From: a virus
IMG/VR virus record: IMGVR_UViG_3300044675_003638
Span: 1-25,527 of that record
Reading direction: 5' to 3' (one strand)
DNA: 25,527 bases
The notes beneath the pieces are model-generated. The model was not told where the DNA came from. It saw nothing but the letters and a program-made list of their open reading frames with translations, and ran no database searches. Positions within the stretch are counted from its first letter, which is position 1. Each line of letters begins with the position of its first letter. The position numbers and the translations under genes are program-made. Below, piece after piece: positions 7,368-14,420 of the stretch.

Positions 7368-7850
7368 ATGAAATTAAAATTACTATTACTAAGCTTATTA
7401 ATCGCGACAAATGCCGCAAATGCTAGAGTCACAACTACTTACGATGACACATACGTATCATCAAGCGTAGTTTATAATGGGATTGGACTATACACATATA
7501 GCTACAATATCACACCTGAGCTATTTACTACTTACGATATTTCTAACTTTGAAATTTTCTTTTGTGAGGATGCAAAAATTCTTAACGCTAGATCGAACAT
7601 ACGCTTCACTGAAGAATTGGGAGATAGATTTTTTAAATTCGATAGTATTGAGGACGATAACAACGATAAGCAATTATGGTTTACTTTTGATAGCCCCAAT
7701 GCTCCAGAGATTGGTGATGTCGCTGTTAAATACGCAAGGACAGAGACATTTGCAAAGGAATACGTACCTTCTTGTGTAACAATTCCAGAACCTTCTGTTG
7801 TTGGTCTTTCATTCTTAGGTATGTTGTTATTATTACGCCGCAAACGATGA
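7368..7850 (+). CDS. secreted protein with PEP-CTERM sorting signal
   Basis: A 160-residue protein with three parts. Residues 1-19 (MKLKLLLLSLLIATNAANA) form a signal peptide with a good signal peptidase site after Ala-x-Ala. Residues 20-138 are a beta-rich, acidic passenger with two cysteines. The end has PEP (140-142), a hydrophobic segment (143-156) and RRKR (157-160), the classic PEP-CTERM sorting signal. In bacteria such proteins are exported and processed by exosortase and are often linked to exopolysaccharide. A phage copy suggests delivery to the host surface by the host's exosortase (inference). The next gene starts on the stop codon (ATGA). The passenger is not recognised. Confidence 0.85.
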   Translation: MKLKLLLLSLLIATNAANARVTTTYDDTYVSSSVVYNGIGLYTYSYNITPELFTTYDISNFEIFFCEDAKILNARSNIRFTEELGDRFFKFDSIEDDNNDKQLWFTFDSPNAPEIGDVAVKYARTETFAKEYVPSCVTIPEPSVVGLSFLGMLLLLRRKR

Positions 7851-8071
7851 AATTATTAATCTTACTGTGGAGTATTTTCTCAGAAAAATTCGATACTGTC
7901 AAACCAGTCGAATATTCTTCTAAAGGCGTGATACCTAGCTGCGACAAAGTTCCTGTGGAGATTGTAGAAATGCCTGATGTTTTGAAAAAAGTGCCAAATT
8001 TTGTAATTATACCTATTATAAGAACAAGACCAGCTACTAATAATGAACTTAAATTTAATGTGAAAAAATAA
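7847..8071 (+). CDS. small hypothetical protein (74 aa)
   Basis: A 74-residue protein from ATG 7847, overlapping the PEP-CTERM gene by 4 nt; an earlier in-frame start at 7772 would overlap much more. It begins MKLLILLWSIFSEKF, a short hydrophobic stretch that may be a weak signal or membrane anchor, and continues with Pro/Val-rich sequence (CDKVPVEIVEMPDVLKKVPN). The coupling to a secreted protein suggests a related envelope role, but this is only suggested by position. Confidence 0.55.
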   Translation: MKLLILLWSIFSEKFDTVKPVEYSSKGVIPSCDKVPVEIVEMPDVLKKVPNFVIIPIIRTRPATNNELKFNVKK

Positions 8072-8086
8072 AAACTAAGGTATACT
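8068..8086 (+). promoter_or_regulatory. putative leaderless promoter, copy 2
   Basis: ATAAAAACTAAGGTATACT, a diverged copy of the repeated element; -10-like TATACT at 8081-8086, then 6 nt, then the ATG at 8093. Confidence 0.55.
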
Positions 8087-8092
8087 ATAATC

Positions 8093-8560
8093 ATGAAACT
8101 TTTAGGAAAAACAGATGGTGAGAAATTCATCGCATCGCTTCACCATTATCATTACGTTACTCATGGCGACATGATGTGCGATGGTGGTCAACCTCATACG
8201 AATTTTTATGGAGGTTATAATCGCTTTTCTTTTGATGGTGAGACAGTCTGGTTCGAATTTAATGCTGATTTCGCAGAAATTTATAACAAATATAATCGAA
8301 AAGAAATCAATGGTGTTTGGGATGTGAAACAAGGTAGAATCCTACCACCTGAAGAACGTCCAAATTGTGATAGCATCGAAGAGAAAATGGATAATTTTAT
8401 TTGGGGGACTTATGGTAAAGATGGTAAATCACCTCTGAAATACGTTCTCCTAAAGAATTGCGATACCGATCATCTACAGAATATTTTGAAAGATGTTAAA
8501 CATATTCAAGCAGAGACAAAGAAAGTAATTGAATACATTTTGAAAAGTCGTGGAGTATGA
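8093..8560 (+). CDS. hypothetical phage protein
   Basis: A 155-residue protein. The N-terminal half is rich in His, Tyr and Gly (SLHHYHYVTHGDMMCDGGQP) and then contains FSFDGETVWFEFNADFAEIY, probably a beta-sheet domain. The end has the segment LLKNCDTDHLQNILKDV, reminiscent of the DTDHLxxIL helix common in phage proteins that begin or end with a list of residues to be displayed in tables; function unknown. The gene starts directly at the expected transcription start of copy 2, predicting a leaderless mRNA. Confidence 0.65.
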   Translation: MKLLGKTDGEKFIASLHHYHYVTHGDMMCDGGQPHTNFYGGYNRFSFDGETVWFEFNADFAEIYNKYNRKEINGVWDVKQGRILPPEERPNCDSIEEKMDNFIWGTYGKDGKSPLKYVLLKNCDTDHLQNILKDVKHIQAETKKVIEYILKSRGV

Positions 8561-8573
8561 GTATTGAAGAAAG

Positions 8574-8592
8574 ATAAAAACTAGATTACAAT
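8574..8592 (+). promoter_or_regulatory. putative leaderless promoter, copy 3
   Basis: ATAAAAACTAGATTACAAT; -10-like TACAAT at 8587-8592, then 6 nt, then the ATG at 8599. Confidence 0.6.
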
Positions 8593-8598
8593 AATAGC

Positions 8599-8937
8599 AT
8601 GAAAAGATTAACGAAAATAGACATAAATCCCGACAGTCTTGTGCTTCAAGCGCAAACAATCGAAGAATATCGTAAAGATCAGGAAAACGGTTGGTTCTCT
8701 ATTTACGAGGGAAAATCACCACCAATTTCTTATGAAATGGTCGGTGAATTAATCGGTGAAATTAAATGTGATTCTCCGATTCTCATGGATCGATTTTTCC
8801 GATCTGACGTTACAGGAGCATTGGTTGAAATGCGTGGCGTTTTCCATAGCTCGATTGTTCGGAATGTGGAAGAGCGGAATGGCGTGACTTACGTTACAAC
8901 TGATAATAGCTTATACAAAGTAGAAGACTATGTTTAA
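8599..8937 (+). CDS. hypothetical protein
   Basis: A 112-residue soluble protein starting MKRLTKIDINPDSLVLQAQT, with a likely beta-rich second half (TGALVEMRGVFHSSIVRNVEERNGVTYVTTDNSLYKVEDY). It has no catalytic motif or membrane segment. It starts 6 nt after the -10-like box of copy 3, and the next gene begins 3 nt after its stop. No family recognised. Confidence 0.65.
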   Translation: MKRLTKIDINPDSLVLQAQTIEEYRKDQENGWFSIYEGKSPPISYEMVGELIGEIKCDSPILMDRFFRSDVTGALVEMRGVFHSSIVRNVEERNGVTYVTTDNSLYKVEDYV

Positions 8938-8940
8938 ATT

Positions 8941-9333
8941 ATGAAAAAAAATCAATTAATTGAACAGCTTCAAAAAATCAAAGGCAATCCCGAAATCAAA
9001 ATGTGGAATGGGTATGTTGATGATTGGATGAATATTCAACTTTGCGAACAAGAGTTTGTCAAAGAATCAGAGGACTTTATTCGTTGGAGTATCGAGATGG
9101 CTTGGAAGGAGCGTAACCAAAAATGGGAAATCCCTGAAGAGGCGCAGATTCAAATCGAAGAGGTTATAAAAGAAAGATTAAAAGATAGACAGTGGGAATT
9201 GCCGAATCAATGTTTGCAAACAAAAGAAGATGAGGAGCGTTGGTATGGTAAAAATAAAAAGAAGTTCGTTTTAATCAACGGAAAAACTCGCGGCAAATCA
9301 ATTGAAGATCGACTTGGAAAAGTCAGCTATTAA
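8941..9333 (+). CDS. hypothetical phage protein (GNPEIKMWNGxVDDWM type)
   Basis: A 130-residue, strongly charged protein. It opens MKKNQLIEQLQKIKGNPEIK and continues MWNGYVDDWMNIQ, an arrangement found in many phage proteins of unknown function. Residues 40-85 are probably helical (WKERNQKWEIPEEAQIQ and IEEVIKERLKDRQWE). It lies immediately upstream of an RNA ligase gene, with only TAAT between stop and start, so the two are probably co-translated. Confidence 0.7.
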   Translation: MKKNQLIEQLQKIKGNPEIKMWNGYVDDWMNIQLCEQEFVKESEDFIRWSIEMAWKERNQKWEIPEEAQIQIEEVIKERLKDRQWELPNQCLQTKEDEERWYGKNKKKFVLINGKTRGKSIEDRLGKVSY

Positions 9334-9334
9334 T

Positions 9335-10429
9335 ATGAAACTACCAGACAAAGAAGAATTTAATTACAAAGATTGCGTCATCGCTGGTGACGAATGTTGG
9401 CTCATTACGCCGAAAGAAATCGGAGTGAAGTGGACGGAAGATACAATGAAATTTCGTTCGATGATCGTTCGCGTCTCTGATAATTTTATCGTATCGCGTT
9501 CGTTCTCAAAGTTTTTCAATTATACGGAGCAGCCAGATTTGGATAAATTTCCTCTGGATGAACCTTTTGTCGCTTACGAGAAATTAGATGGTAGCTTGCT
9601 TATTTGTGATCAATACAAGGGCAATCTATTGCACAGAACTAGAGGCACAGCAGATGCGAGACAAATGCCTAATGGTCATGAGATTGATTTTTTAATCAAA
9701 AAATATAAAAAGTTTTTTGAATTTATCAAAGACGTTGAGAGTAATTCTGAATTTACATTTTTATGTGAGTGGCAAACTAATAGCAATGTGATTGTTATTG
9801 GTGGTTTTCCCGAACCGAAATTGTCTTTGATTGGAATAATTAAAAAAGATTCTGGATGGATGGCGACACAAGAATATTTAGATCAGTTGGCTATCACTCT
9901 TGAAATCGACAGACCTGCAAAATATTCCTACGACTCTATTCAAGAATGTCTTGAAGATGTTGAAATGTGGGTAGGTAAAGAGGGTGTTGTTTTATACTCT
10001 GAATCTGGAAAAATGCGCAAGGCAAAGGGCAGTTGGTATTGTTCTGTTCACCGATTGGCAACTGGATTGCGTAGCACTTCTCATGTTTTAGAATTCTTTT
10101 TAGAATCTCCAAGATTCATTGATTATCAAGATTTTTATAACTATACTGTCAATCACATCGACTTCGAAGTAGCAGAGAAAATCAAAGACGAGGCTAAATT
10201 GATTACCGATGCCTATACTAAATTCGTAAAGTGTGTAGATAATATGAATGAGCGTATTCCTTTTATTCGGAATTATGAAACTCGCAAAGAACAAGCAATG
10301 GCGATTCAGGAAGAGTTTCGCGATTGGAAGACTCCGATTGCATTTATTTTGCTTGACAAGCGTGACATTGATGATAAAATCGTGCGCAAAGCAATGGAGA
10401 AAATCTTAGAATTGGAACACAAAAATTAA
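9335..10429 (+). CDS. RNA ligase, T4 Rnl1-like
   Basis: A 364-residue protein, near the 374 residues of T4 RnlA; an upstream in-frame start at 9302 would overlap the previous gene, so ATG 9335 is chosen. Nucleotidyltransferase motifs are visible: motif I EKLDGS with the adenylated Lys83, motif III FLCEW (142-146), motif IV KEGVVLY (215-221) and motif V KMRKAKG (226-232). SRSFSKFFNYTE (54-65) upstream of motif I is also typical. The family seals RNA 5'-phosphate and 3'-hydroxyl ends with ATP; in T4 it repairs tRNA cut by host anticodon nuclease. The nearby kinase and 2H genes support an RNA-repair role (inference). Confidence 0.88.
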   Translation: MKLPDKEEFNYKDCVIAGDECWLITPKEIGVKWTEDTMKFRSMIVRVSDNFIVSRSFSKFFNYTEQPDLDKFPLDEPFVAYEKLDGSLLICDQYKGNLLHRTRGTADARQMPNGHEIDFLIKKYKKFFEFIKDVESNSEFTFLCEWQTNSNVIVIGGFPEPKLSLIGIIKKDSGWMATQEYLDQLAITLEIDRPAKYSYDSIQECLEDVEMWVGKEGVVLYSESGKMRKAKGSWYCSVHRLATGLRSTSHVLEFFLESPRFIDYQDFYNYTVNHIDFEVAEKIKDEAKLITDAYTKFVKCVDNMNERIPFIRNYETRKEQAMAIQEEFRDWKTPIAFILLDKRDIDDKIVRKAMEKILELEHKN

Positions 10430-10438
10430 CCAAAAAAT

Positions 10439-10693
10439 ATGTTGGAAAAAATAAATAAAAATTTTATATTGGCTACGAGTGCAACTTGCGGTCCATGTCA
10501 CTTGCTTAAAGCAAGACTGGAGAAATTGGAATTAACTGTGGAAATTAAAAATTACAATGATCCACAAAACATTGAATGGTTCAAAAAACATGGTATTCGT
10601 AATGTTCCATGTTTGGTAGTGGAAGATGGTGATACCTTTGAAATCATTCAAGGTATTGATGATATTATTGAAAAAATTAAACAAAGTGAATAA
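10439..10693 (+). CDS. thioredoxin/glutaredoxin-like protein
   Basis: An 84-residue thioredoxin-fold protein. The redox site is CGPC (Cys17 and Cys20) in SATCGPCHLLKARLEKL, and the cis-proline loop is NVPCLV (around Pro57). This is about the size of glutaredoxins, although the CGPC site is thioredoxin-type. Phage proteins of this kind usually supply electrons to ribonucleotide reductase; no reductase gene is in this window. Its last codons overlap the GTG start proposed for the next gene. Confidence 0.85.
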   Translation: MLEKINKNFILATSATCGPCHLLKARLEKLELTVEIKNYNDPQNIEWFKKHGIRNVPCLVVEDGDTFEIIQGIDDIIEKIKQSE

Positions 10694-11339
10694 AAATATC
10701 AAACACAAATGGGAAGATAGAAACAAAATCTTTTTTTCAAGCGATTGGCATAATTACCACGATCCGAAATGGGACATTCCCATTTGGAAAATGAGAGGTT
10801 ATAATTCCCCTCAAGAATCTGTGGATGATGTGGTGAGCAAAATCAATGCGAGAGTTAAAGAAGATGATTTTTTATGGGTGATTGGCGATAGCTTTTTGTC
10901 AGCAACAGATAATCAAGTGTTAAATTGGTGGAATAATATCATGTGTCAGAATGTTATGGTTCTTTTTGGGAATCATGAATCACAAATGTATCGTATCTAT
11001 AAAAATGCCGTAATGGATCAATATGGTAAATCTGACATTGAAGTGTATCCACTCAGGTTGAATAATTTAACTTTTATGGGGAACCATCAAGAAATTCAGG
11101 TTGGAAAAATTAGAATTGTTTTAAATCATTTCCCATTGAGAACGCATAACCAATGTTCCAGAGGTTCGTGGCATTTACATGGTCATAGCCATAATAATGA
11201 TAAAACGAGAAATCCAAACTTCCAAATGGGAAAATATTTAGATTGCTCTTGGGATTGGAAAAAAGATATATGGAGTTTTGAAGAAATTAGAGATATTATG
11301 TCAACCAAAGAGATTTATGTGACTGATCATGTTAGATAA
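10686..11339 (+). CDS. metallophosphoesterase (calcineurin-like)
   Basis: A 217-residue protein. No ATG precedes the first conserved block, so a GTG at 10686 overlapping the thioredoxin stop is the best start; a longer ORF from 10626 would lie mostly inside the upstream gene. Metal-binding motifs appear in order: SDWH (19-22), GD (67-68), GNHE (95-98), NHFP (147-150) and HGHSH (165-169). All key residues are present, unlike the protein at 1325. The short domain resembles small phage phosphoesterases annotated as phosphatases or nucleases. It ends exactly one base before the - strand endonuclease gene ends. Confidence 0.83.
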   Translation: MNKNIKHKWEDRNKIFFSSDWHNYHDPKWDIPIWKMRGYNSPQESVDDVVSKINARVKEDDFLWVIGDSFLSATDNQVLNWWNNIMCQNVMVLFGNHESQMYRIYKNAVMDQYGKSDIEVYPLRLNNLTFMGNHQEIQVGKIRIVLNHFPLRTHNQCSRGSWHLHGHSHNNDKTRNPNFQMGKYLDCSWDWKKDIWSFEEIRDIMSTKEIYVTDHVR

Positions 11340-12254
11340 TTAACGATCTTTTAATAATTTTATATGTTTCGGGTTGTCGTATATTTCTTTTATAATTTCA
11401 TGTTTTCTACCCAATCCTATTTTATCTTGTGTGTATGATGCAAAAATATTTTCATAAAGAACATTTAAATATTTCTGCCTATGTATAAAAATGTTTGAGT
11501 ATTTATATCCATTTGCTGATATATTTCTACTAATTGTAGCCACATGATCAACACTAATTGATTTATAAAAATTTAAAACAAAATTCCAGTCTTGATCATA
11601 AACCGAAGATATACTAGCTCGGTGTGAACTAGCCGTTTCGTTGAAATGAAAAGTTCCATCAGCATCAAATAACCCTCTGAAAAAATAATGTCGTAATTTT
11701 TCTGGGATATATGAAACTATTTTATCAGCACCACAACCAGACTTATTCTTATAATCATAAAATTCTAAAAATTTTCCAAGATATGGGTCATATAAACCAG
11801 CCTGAGTTGTTTCTTTCCATGTTTCTGCTCGTTTTCTATTATATGTCTTCCAACACTTCTTTCCAATTTCTAAAGATTTCAAAATTGGAAATATTTCAGT
11901 AAAATCTTCCGTTGCTATTTCTAATGTAATATACAGCATTTCGCCTTGGGTTGATAAATGACCGTCACCCCATAAAAACCCTAATGAATATGCTTGTTCT
12001 GGAGTTATTTTATCTTTTTTTAAGAAATCTTTTCGAGAATCGAAAACATCTTGTCTTAATTTTAAAAATCTTTCGGTATTTAATTGAGAAACCTTTGTTC
12101 TATCACAATTTTTCACCCTCAACCCCAATCTAGAAGCCTTTAATCTTATTGTGGATATTTTTCTTTCTAATTTCTCCGCGCAATATTCACCACCAAATTC
12201 TGGATACCATTTTATCAAATTATTAATATCTTCATCGCTCCATCTTATAGCCAT
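11340..12254 (-). CDS. free-standing LAGLIDADG homing endonuclease with N-terminal HTH
   Basis: The only - strand gene. From ATG 12254 it encodes 304 residues (a TTG at 12269 would add five). Residues 5-45 (WSDEDINNLIKWYPEF and ISTIRLKASRLGL) look like a Myb/SANT-type DNA-binding helix set. Two LAGLIDADG blocks follow: SLGFLWGDG (about 90-98) and RGLFDADGT (about 193-201), each with the acidic residue used for metal binding. Two blocks in one chain imply a monomeric enzyme that cuts an asymmetric site. It is very AT-rich and stands tail to tail with the phosphoesterase gene (stops adjacent), consistent with a mobile insertion. The target is probably nearby (inference). Confidence 0.88.
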   Translation of the reverse strand: MAIRWSDEDINNLIKWYPEFGGEYCAEKLERKISTIRLKASRLGLRVKNCDRTKVSQLNTERFLKLRQDVFDSRKDFLKKDKITPEQAYSLGFLWGDGHLSTQGEMLYITLEIATEDFTEIFPILKSLEIGKKCWKTYNRKRAETWKETTQAGLYDPYLGKFLEFYDYKNKSGCGADKIVSYIPEKLRHYFFRGLFDADGTFHFNETASSHRASISSVYDQDWNFVLNFYKSISVDHVATISRNISANGYKYSNIFIHRQKYLNVLYENIFASYTQDKIGLGRKHEIIKEIYDNPKHIKLLKDR

Positions 12255-12324
12255 ATCAGTATTTAACAAATTTGTGATATTTTTTTGTTTTTAGGGCGAA
12301 ATAGTGAAACATGGGTAATTTTTC

Positions 12325-12352
12325 TTGACAAAACAAAAAACAATAGTAATAT
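12325..12352 (+). promoter_or_regulatory. sigma-70-like promoter
   Basis: TTGACA (12325-12330), a 16-nt spacer, then TAATAT (12347-12352). The ATG of the next gene is 9 nt further on, so the leader would be only about 3 nt. It is a different design from the repeated TTAAAAACTAG element. Confidence 0.6.
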
Positions 12353-12361
12353 AAAAAAGTT

Positions 12362-12625
12362 ATGGAAAACAATAAAACAACAACAAAAACAACAACAGTT
12401 AGAAACCAACGTAAAAACAAACAGTGGCTTCGTAGCCGAGATCAACGCAAACATCCGAAAATTTTTTCAGTTCAGATGGTGCAGTTGAAAGACGGTTCGT
12501 TCCATTTGTTAGGTGGAGGAGCTAATGTTGCCATTTCTAAGAACCAACACTCCACACAATGGGCAAGTGTTGATGTTCGAGACTTGGCAACCGAGATTAG
12601 GATGAACGGTATCCGCTCGTTCTAA
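12362..12625 (+). CDS. hypothetical basic protein, single-gene transcription unit
   Basis: An 87-residue protein. The first 35 residues are rich in Asn, Thr, Lys and Arg (NNKTTTKTTTVRNQRKNK) and likely disordered and nucleic-acid binding; the rest is a compact beta-rich segment (VQLKDGSFHLLGGGANVAIS). A sigma-70-like promoter sits directly upstream and a strong terminator directly downstream, so it is probably transcribed alone. This fits a highly expressed or early gene. No family recognised. Confidence 0.7.
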   Translation: MENNKTTTKTTTVRNQRKNKQWLRSRDQRKHPKIFSVQMVQLKDGSFHLLGGGANVAISKNQHSTQWASVDVRDLATEIRMNGIRSF

Positions 12626-12634
12626 TCCACTCTT

Positions 12635-12664
12635 AAAAATGCCCCTGAAATATGGGGCATTTTT
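12635..12664 (+). terminator. intrinsic terminator
   Basis: AAAAATGCCCC (12635-12645) pairs with GGGGCATTTTT (12654-12664) around an 8-nt loop, with a T run at the end. The A run on the left arm means it could also stop transcription from the other side. Confidence 0.9.
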
Positions 12665-12759
12665 TATTCACTATGGAAAGGATAATGTGTGGTATATACA
12701 ACATTAACTCGATTTATGACTGATGTATCACTCATTAAAAACTAGAATACAATTCACCC
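12665..12759. other. short gap with no clear gene
   Basis: Between the terminator and the next gene there is only a 16-codon frame from 12673 (MERIMCGIYNINSIYD) and a 9-codon frame from 12716 ending in IKN and the TAG of the promoter-like element. These may be decayed remains of a small gene whose tail supported copy 4 of the element; I do not call a gene. Confidence 0.35.
12735..12753 (+). promoter_or_regulatory. putative leaderless promoter, copy 4 (consensus)
   Basis: TTAAAAACTAGAATACAAT, exactly the consensus; -10-like TACAAT at 12748-12753, 6 nt, ATG at 12760. It lies after a terminator, so a new promoter is needed here, which supports the promoter reading. Confidence 0.7.
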
Positions 12760-13248
12760 ATGAATATCTTCAGCACGTCATTAGACCCTGATCAATCTGC
12801 AAGATGGTTAGTGGACAAACATTGTGTTAAACAAGGCTTAGAATCGGTTCAGCTTTTGTGTACTGCTTATCATGAACAAGGTATCGAAGCTCCTTATAAA
12901 CCATCGCATCGTTCGCATCCCTCATCTATTTGGACAAGAGCAAGCTGGGACAACTTCCAATGGTTGATTGCTCATGCTCATGCTATCTTCGATGAATACA
13001 CAGCACGTTATGGTAAGATTCACAAGTCTCAAGCAGTATTGGAATGGTGTGAAGATCATGCTCACTTGTTAGGATTTGATGACTTCGATCTAAAACCTTT
13101 TGCAATTGCCATTGCTGGTGATTGTGAGTGTCGGAAAATACCAAATTTCGAGTCACTGTCAGCTACTGAAAAATACGTAAAATATATTATTTTAGATAAG
13201 AAGCATATTCATGCTTGGAAGCGTAATAAACCCGATTGGATTAATTAA
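12760..13248 (+). CDS. conserved phage protein (MNIFxxxLDPxxxARxLxDKHxxK family)
   Basis: A 162-residue protein. The N-terminus MNIFSTSLDPDQSARWLVDK followed by HCVKQGLESVQLLCTAYHE, then SHPSSIWTRASWDNFQWLIAHAHAI and EYTARYG, are hallmarks of a phage family with conserved His, Lys, Glu, Trp and Arg positions that look enzymatic. I do not know a proven function and do not assign one; nucleotide or DNA modification is a possibility from the phage distribution only. Its start is 6 nt past the -10-like box of copy 4. No other gene overlaps it. Confidence 0.75.
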   Translation: MNIFSTSLDPDQSARWLVDKHCVKQGLESVQLLCTAYHEQGIEAPYKPSHRSHPSSIWTRASWDNFQWLIAHAHAIFDEYTARYGKIHKSQAVLEWCEDHAHLLGFDDFDLKPFAIAIAGDCECRKIPNFESLSATEKYVKYIILDKKHIHAWKRNKPDWIN

Positions 13249-13250
13249 TT

Positions 13251-13460
13251 ATGGAAGAAGAAATTAGCGAAGAAATTGTATTTAAAACATATAACGATAA
13301 TAAACTCATCAATTTTGAGGTCACACTTGTCAAAGAAAATAAATGTTTTGTGCTTATCTCTGGATTGCCGAATGATGGCGAAATTAAAGATATTGAAACA
13401 TTGAAGAGAATTATTAAGTGTTTGAAAGCAGCTAAAAATCGGTGGGAAGAATTAAATTAA
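13251..13460 (+). CDS. small hypothetical protein (69 aa)
   Basis: A 69-residue charged protein (MEEEISEEIVFKTYNDNKLI) with predicted strands then a helix (IETLKRIIKCLKAAKNRWEE). The ATG lies 2 nt after the previous stop, suggesting coupling, and its TAA is inside copy 5 of the promoter-like element. No family recognised. Confidence 0.6.
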   Translation: MEEEISEEIVFKTYNDNKLINFEVTLVKENKCFVLISGLPNDGEIKDIETLKRIIKCLKAAKNRWEELN

Positions 13461-13475
13461 AAACTAGATTACAAT
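13457..13475 (+). promoter_or_regulatory. putative leaderless promoter, copy 5
   Basis: TTAAAAACTAGATTACAAT; -10-like TACAAT at 13470-13475, 6 nt, ATG at 13482. It shares the stop of the previous gene. Confidence 0.6.
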
Positions 13476-13481
13476 CGGTGC

Positions 13482-13922
13482 ATGATCAATGCCAGTGGGG
13501 TAATTAAAGTAGAAAGAGATAAACAACGCATCGTCGTTGAGACTTCTCCCGATATTATTGATTATTACCACTGGCATCTATCGAAAAAATATTGGATTCT
13601 CCTACAACGTCCTTTACATAATGCTCACATCACCATCACCAATCCCAAATTTCACAAAGATGTCAATTGGCAACGTGCTGTGTATTACGATGGAGAACGT
13701 GTAGATTTTCAGTATGATCCATATATGATTCGGGGTGGATATACCAAAGGATTTATTATGTTTTATCTGAAAGTTTATTCGGAAACCATTGACAATATGA
13801 AAAAAGACCTTAATATCATGGAGAACGATGGCTATCGTGGACTACATATCACCATTGGGTCGTCTGGTAAATCAGGAACAAAACACGTATTATATTGGCC
13901 GAAAATGATTACAATCAAATAA
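13482..13922 (+). CDS. 2H (LigT-like) phosphoesterase family protein
   Basis: A 146-residue protein with two HxT motifs: HITI at 49-52 and HITIG at 122-126, about 70 residues apart, the signature of the 2H phosphoesterase superfamily, whose two His-x-Thr/Ser motifs line one active site. Family enzymes hydrolyse 2',3'-cyclic phosphates or related RNA ends. The preceding region has predicted strands and conserved aromatics (YYHWHLSKKYW). In company with two RNA ligases and a kinase-like P-loop protein, an RNA end-processing role is reasonable (inference). It starts as a predicted leaderless gene from copy 5. Confidence 0.75.
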   Translation: MINASGVIKVERDKQRIVVETSPDIIDYYHWHLSKKYWILLQRPLHNAHITITNPKFHKDVNWQRAVYYDGERVDFQYDPYMIRGGYTKGFIMFYLKVYSETIDNMKKDLNIMENDGYRGLHITIGSSGKSGTKHVLYWPKMITIK

Positions 13923-13985
13923 TATGAAGCATTGCGCTCAAAATTCGAAACAACGAAAAACGTAGATAATCAAAAATAAAAAAAT

Positions 13986-14084
13986 ATGTGGTATACTATA
14001 CTATTCATCTTTTACTGTCTTTTTTTGCTTGCGGTGATTGCTATATGTAAAGCTGCAAGTGACGAACATAAACCCAAAAAATAA
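13986..14084 (+). CDS. tiny single-pass membrane peptide (32 aa)
   Basis: The frame encodes MWYTILFIFYCLFLLAVIAI followed by CKAASDEHKPKK. Residues 2-20 form one transmembrane helix and the tail is charged. The stop is 6 nt ahead of the next ATG, which supports a real gene in a region that is otherwise a gap between 13922 and 14091. A TATACT box occurs inside its first codons, so part of the region may instead be regulatory. Confidence 0.5.
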   Translation: MWYTILFIFYCLFLLAVIAICKAASDEHKPKK

Positions 14085-14090
14085 TAAAAT

Positions 14091-14396
14091 ATGGAAGAAG
14101 AACATGATTACTATATTGTGGAGGTGATTAAAAAATCTTACTCCGAGGTCTATATCAAAGTCCCAAAAGGCGAAGAGATTACATCGAGAGATAGTAGATT
14201 GATTTCCGAAGTAGCCAAAGAAACGCTTGAAGAAAGTGATTGGGACGATTTTGGATGGGCTGATGATTTGGATACCAATTCTATTCGGAAAACATCACAA
14301 GAAACCGCTAAGTTCTACGAGGTTTATGATGCGACAGAATACTTTCCAGTAAGACCAAAACCTGAAGACCTCAATCAAATGAAACTTGACTTTTAA
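14091..14396 (+). CDS. hypothetical acidic protein
   Basis: A 101-residue, very acidic protein. The N-terminus has strand-like alternation (DYYIVEVIKKSYSEVYIKV), the middle a charged helix and the end DLNQMKLDF. The TTTTAAAAACTAG element directly follows its last codons, so its TAA lies in copy 6. It has no catalytic motif that I recognise and is probably a small regulatory or anti-host protein by analogy with other phage ORFs of this kind, which is speculation. Confidence 0.65.
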   Translation: MEEEHDYYIVEVIKKSYSEVYIKVPKGEEITSRDSRLISEVAKETLEESDWDDFGWADDLDTNSIRKTSQETAKFYEVYDATEYFPVRPKPEDLNQMKLDF

Positions 14397-14411
14397 AAAC
14401 TAGAATACACT
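14393..14411 (+). promoter_or_regulatory. putative promoter, copy 6 (9-nt spacing)
   Basis: TTAAAAACTAGAATACACT; -10-like TACACT at 14406-14411. The ATG at 14421 is 9 nt away instead of 6, which gives a leader of about 3 nt. Confidence 0.55.
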
Positions 14412-14420
14412 ATACAGACA

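Noticed and set aside
8557-8577. Six-codon ORF MSIEER after the 8093 gene
   Set aside because: Too short to support as a gene, despite the ATGA overlap.
12760-13248. Pyrimidine-dimer glycosylase (DenV-like)
   Set aside because: The start MNIFSTSLDP does not match the T4 DenV type N-terminus; the family is better left without a function.
13924-13965. 13-codon ORF MKHCAQNSKQRKT
   Set aside because: Has a TAATATG start context but no feature supporting a product.
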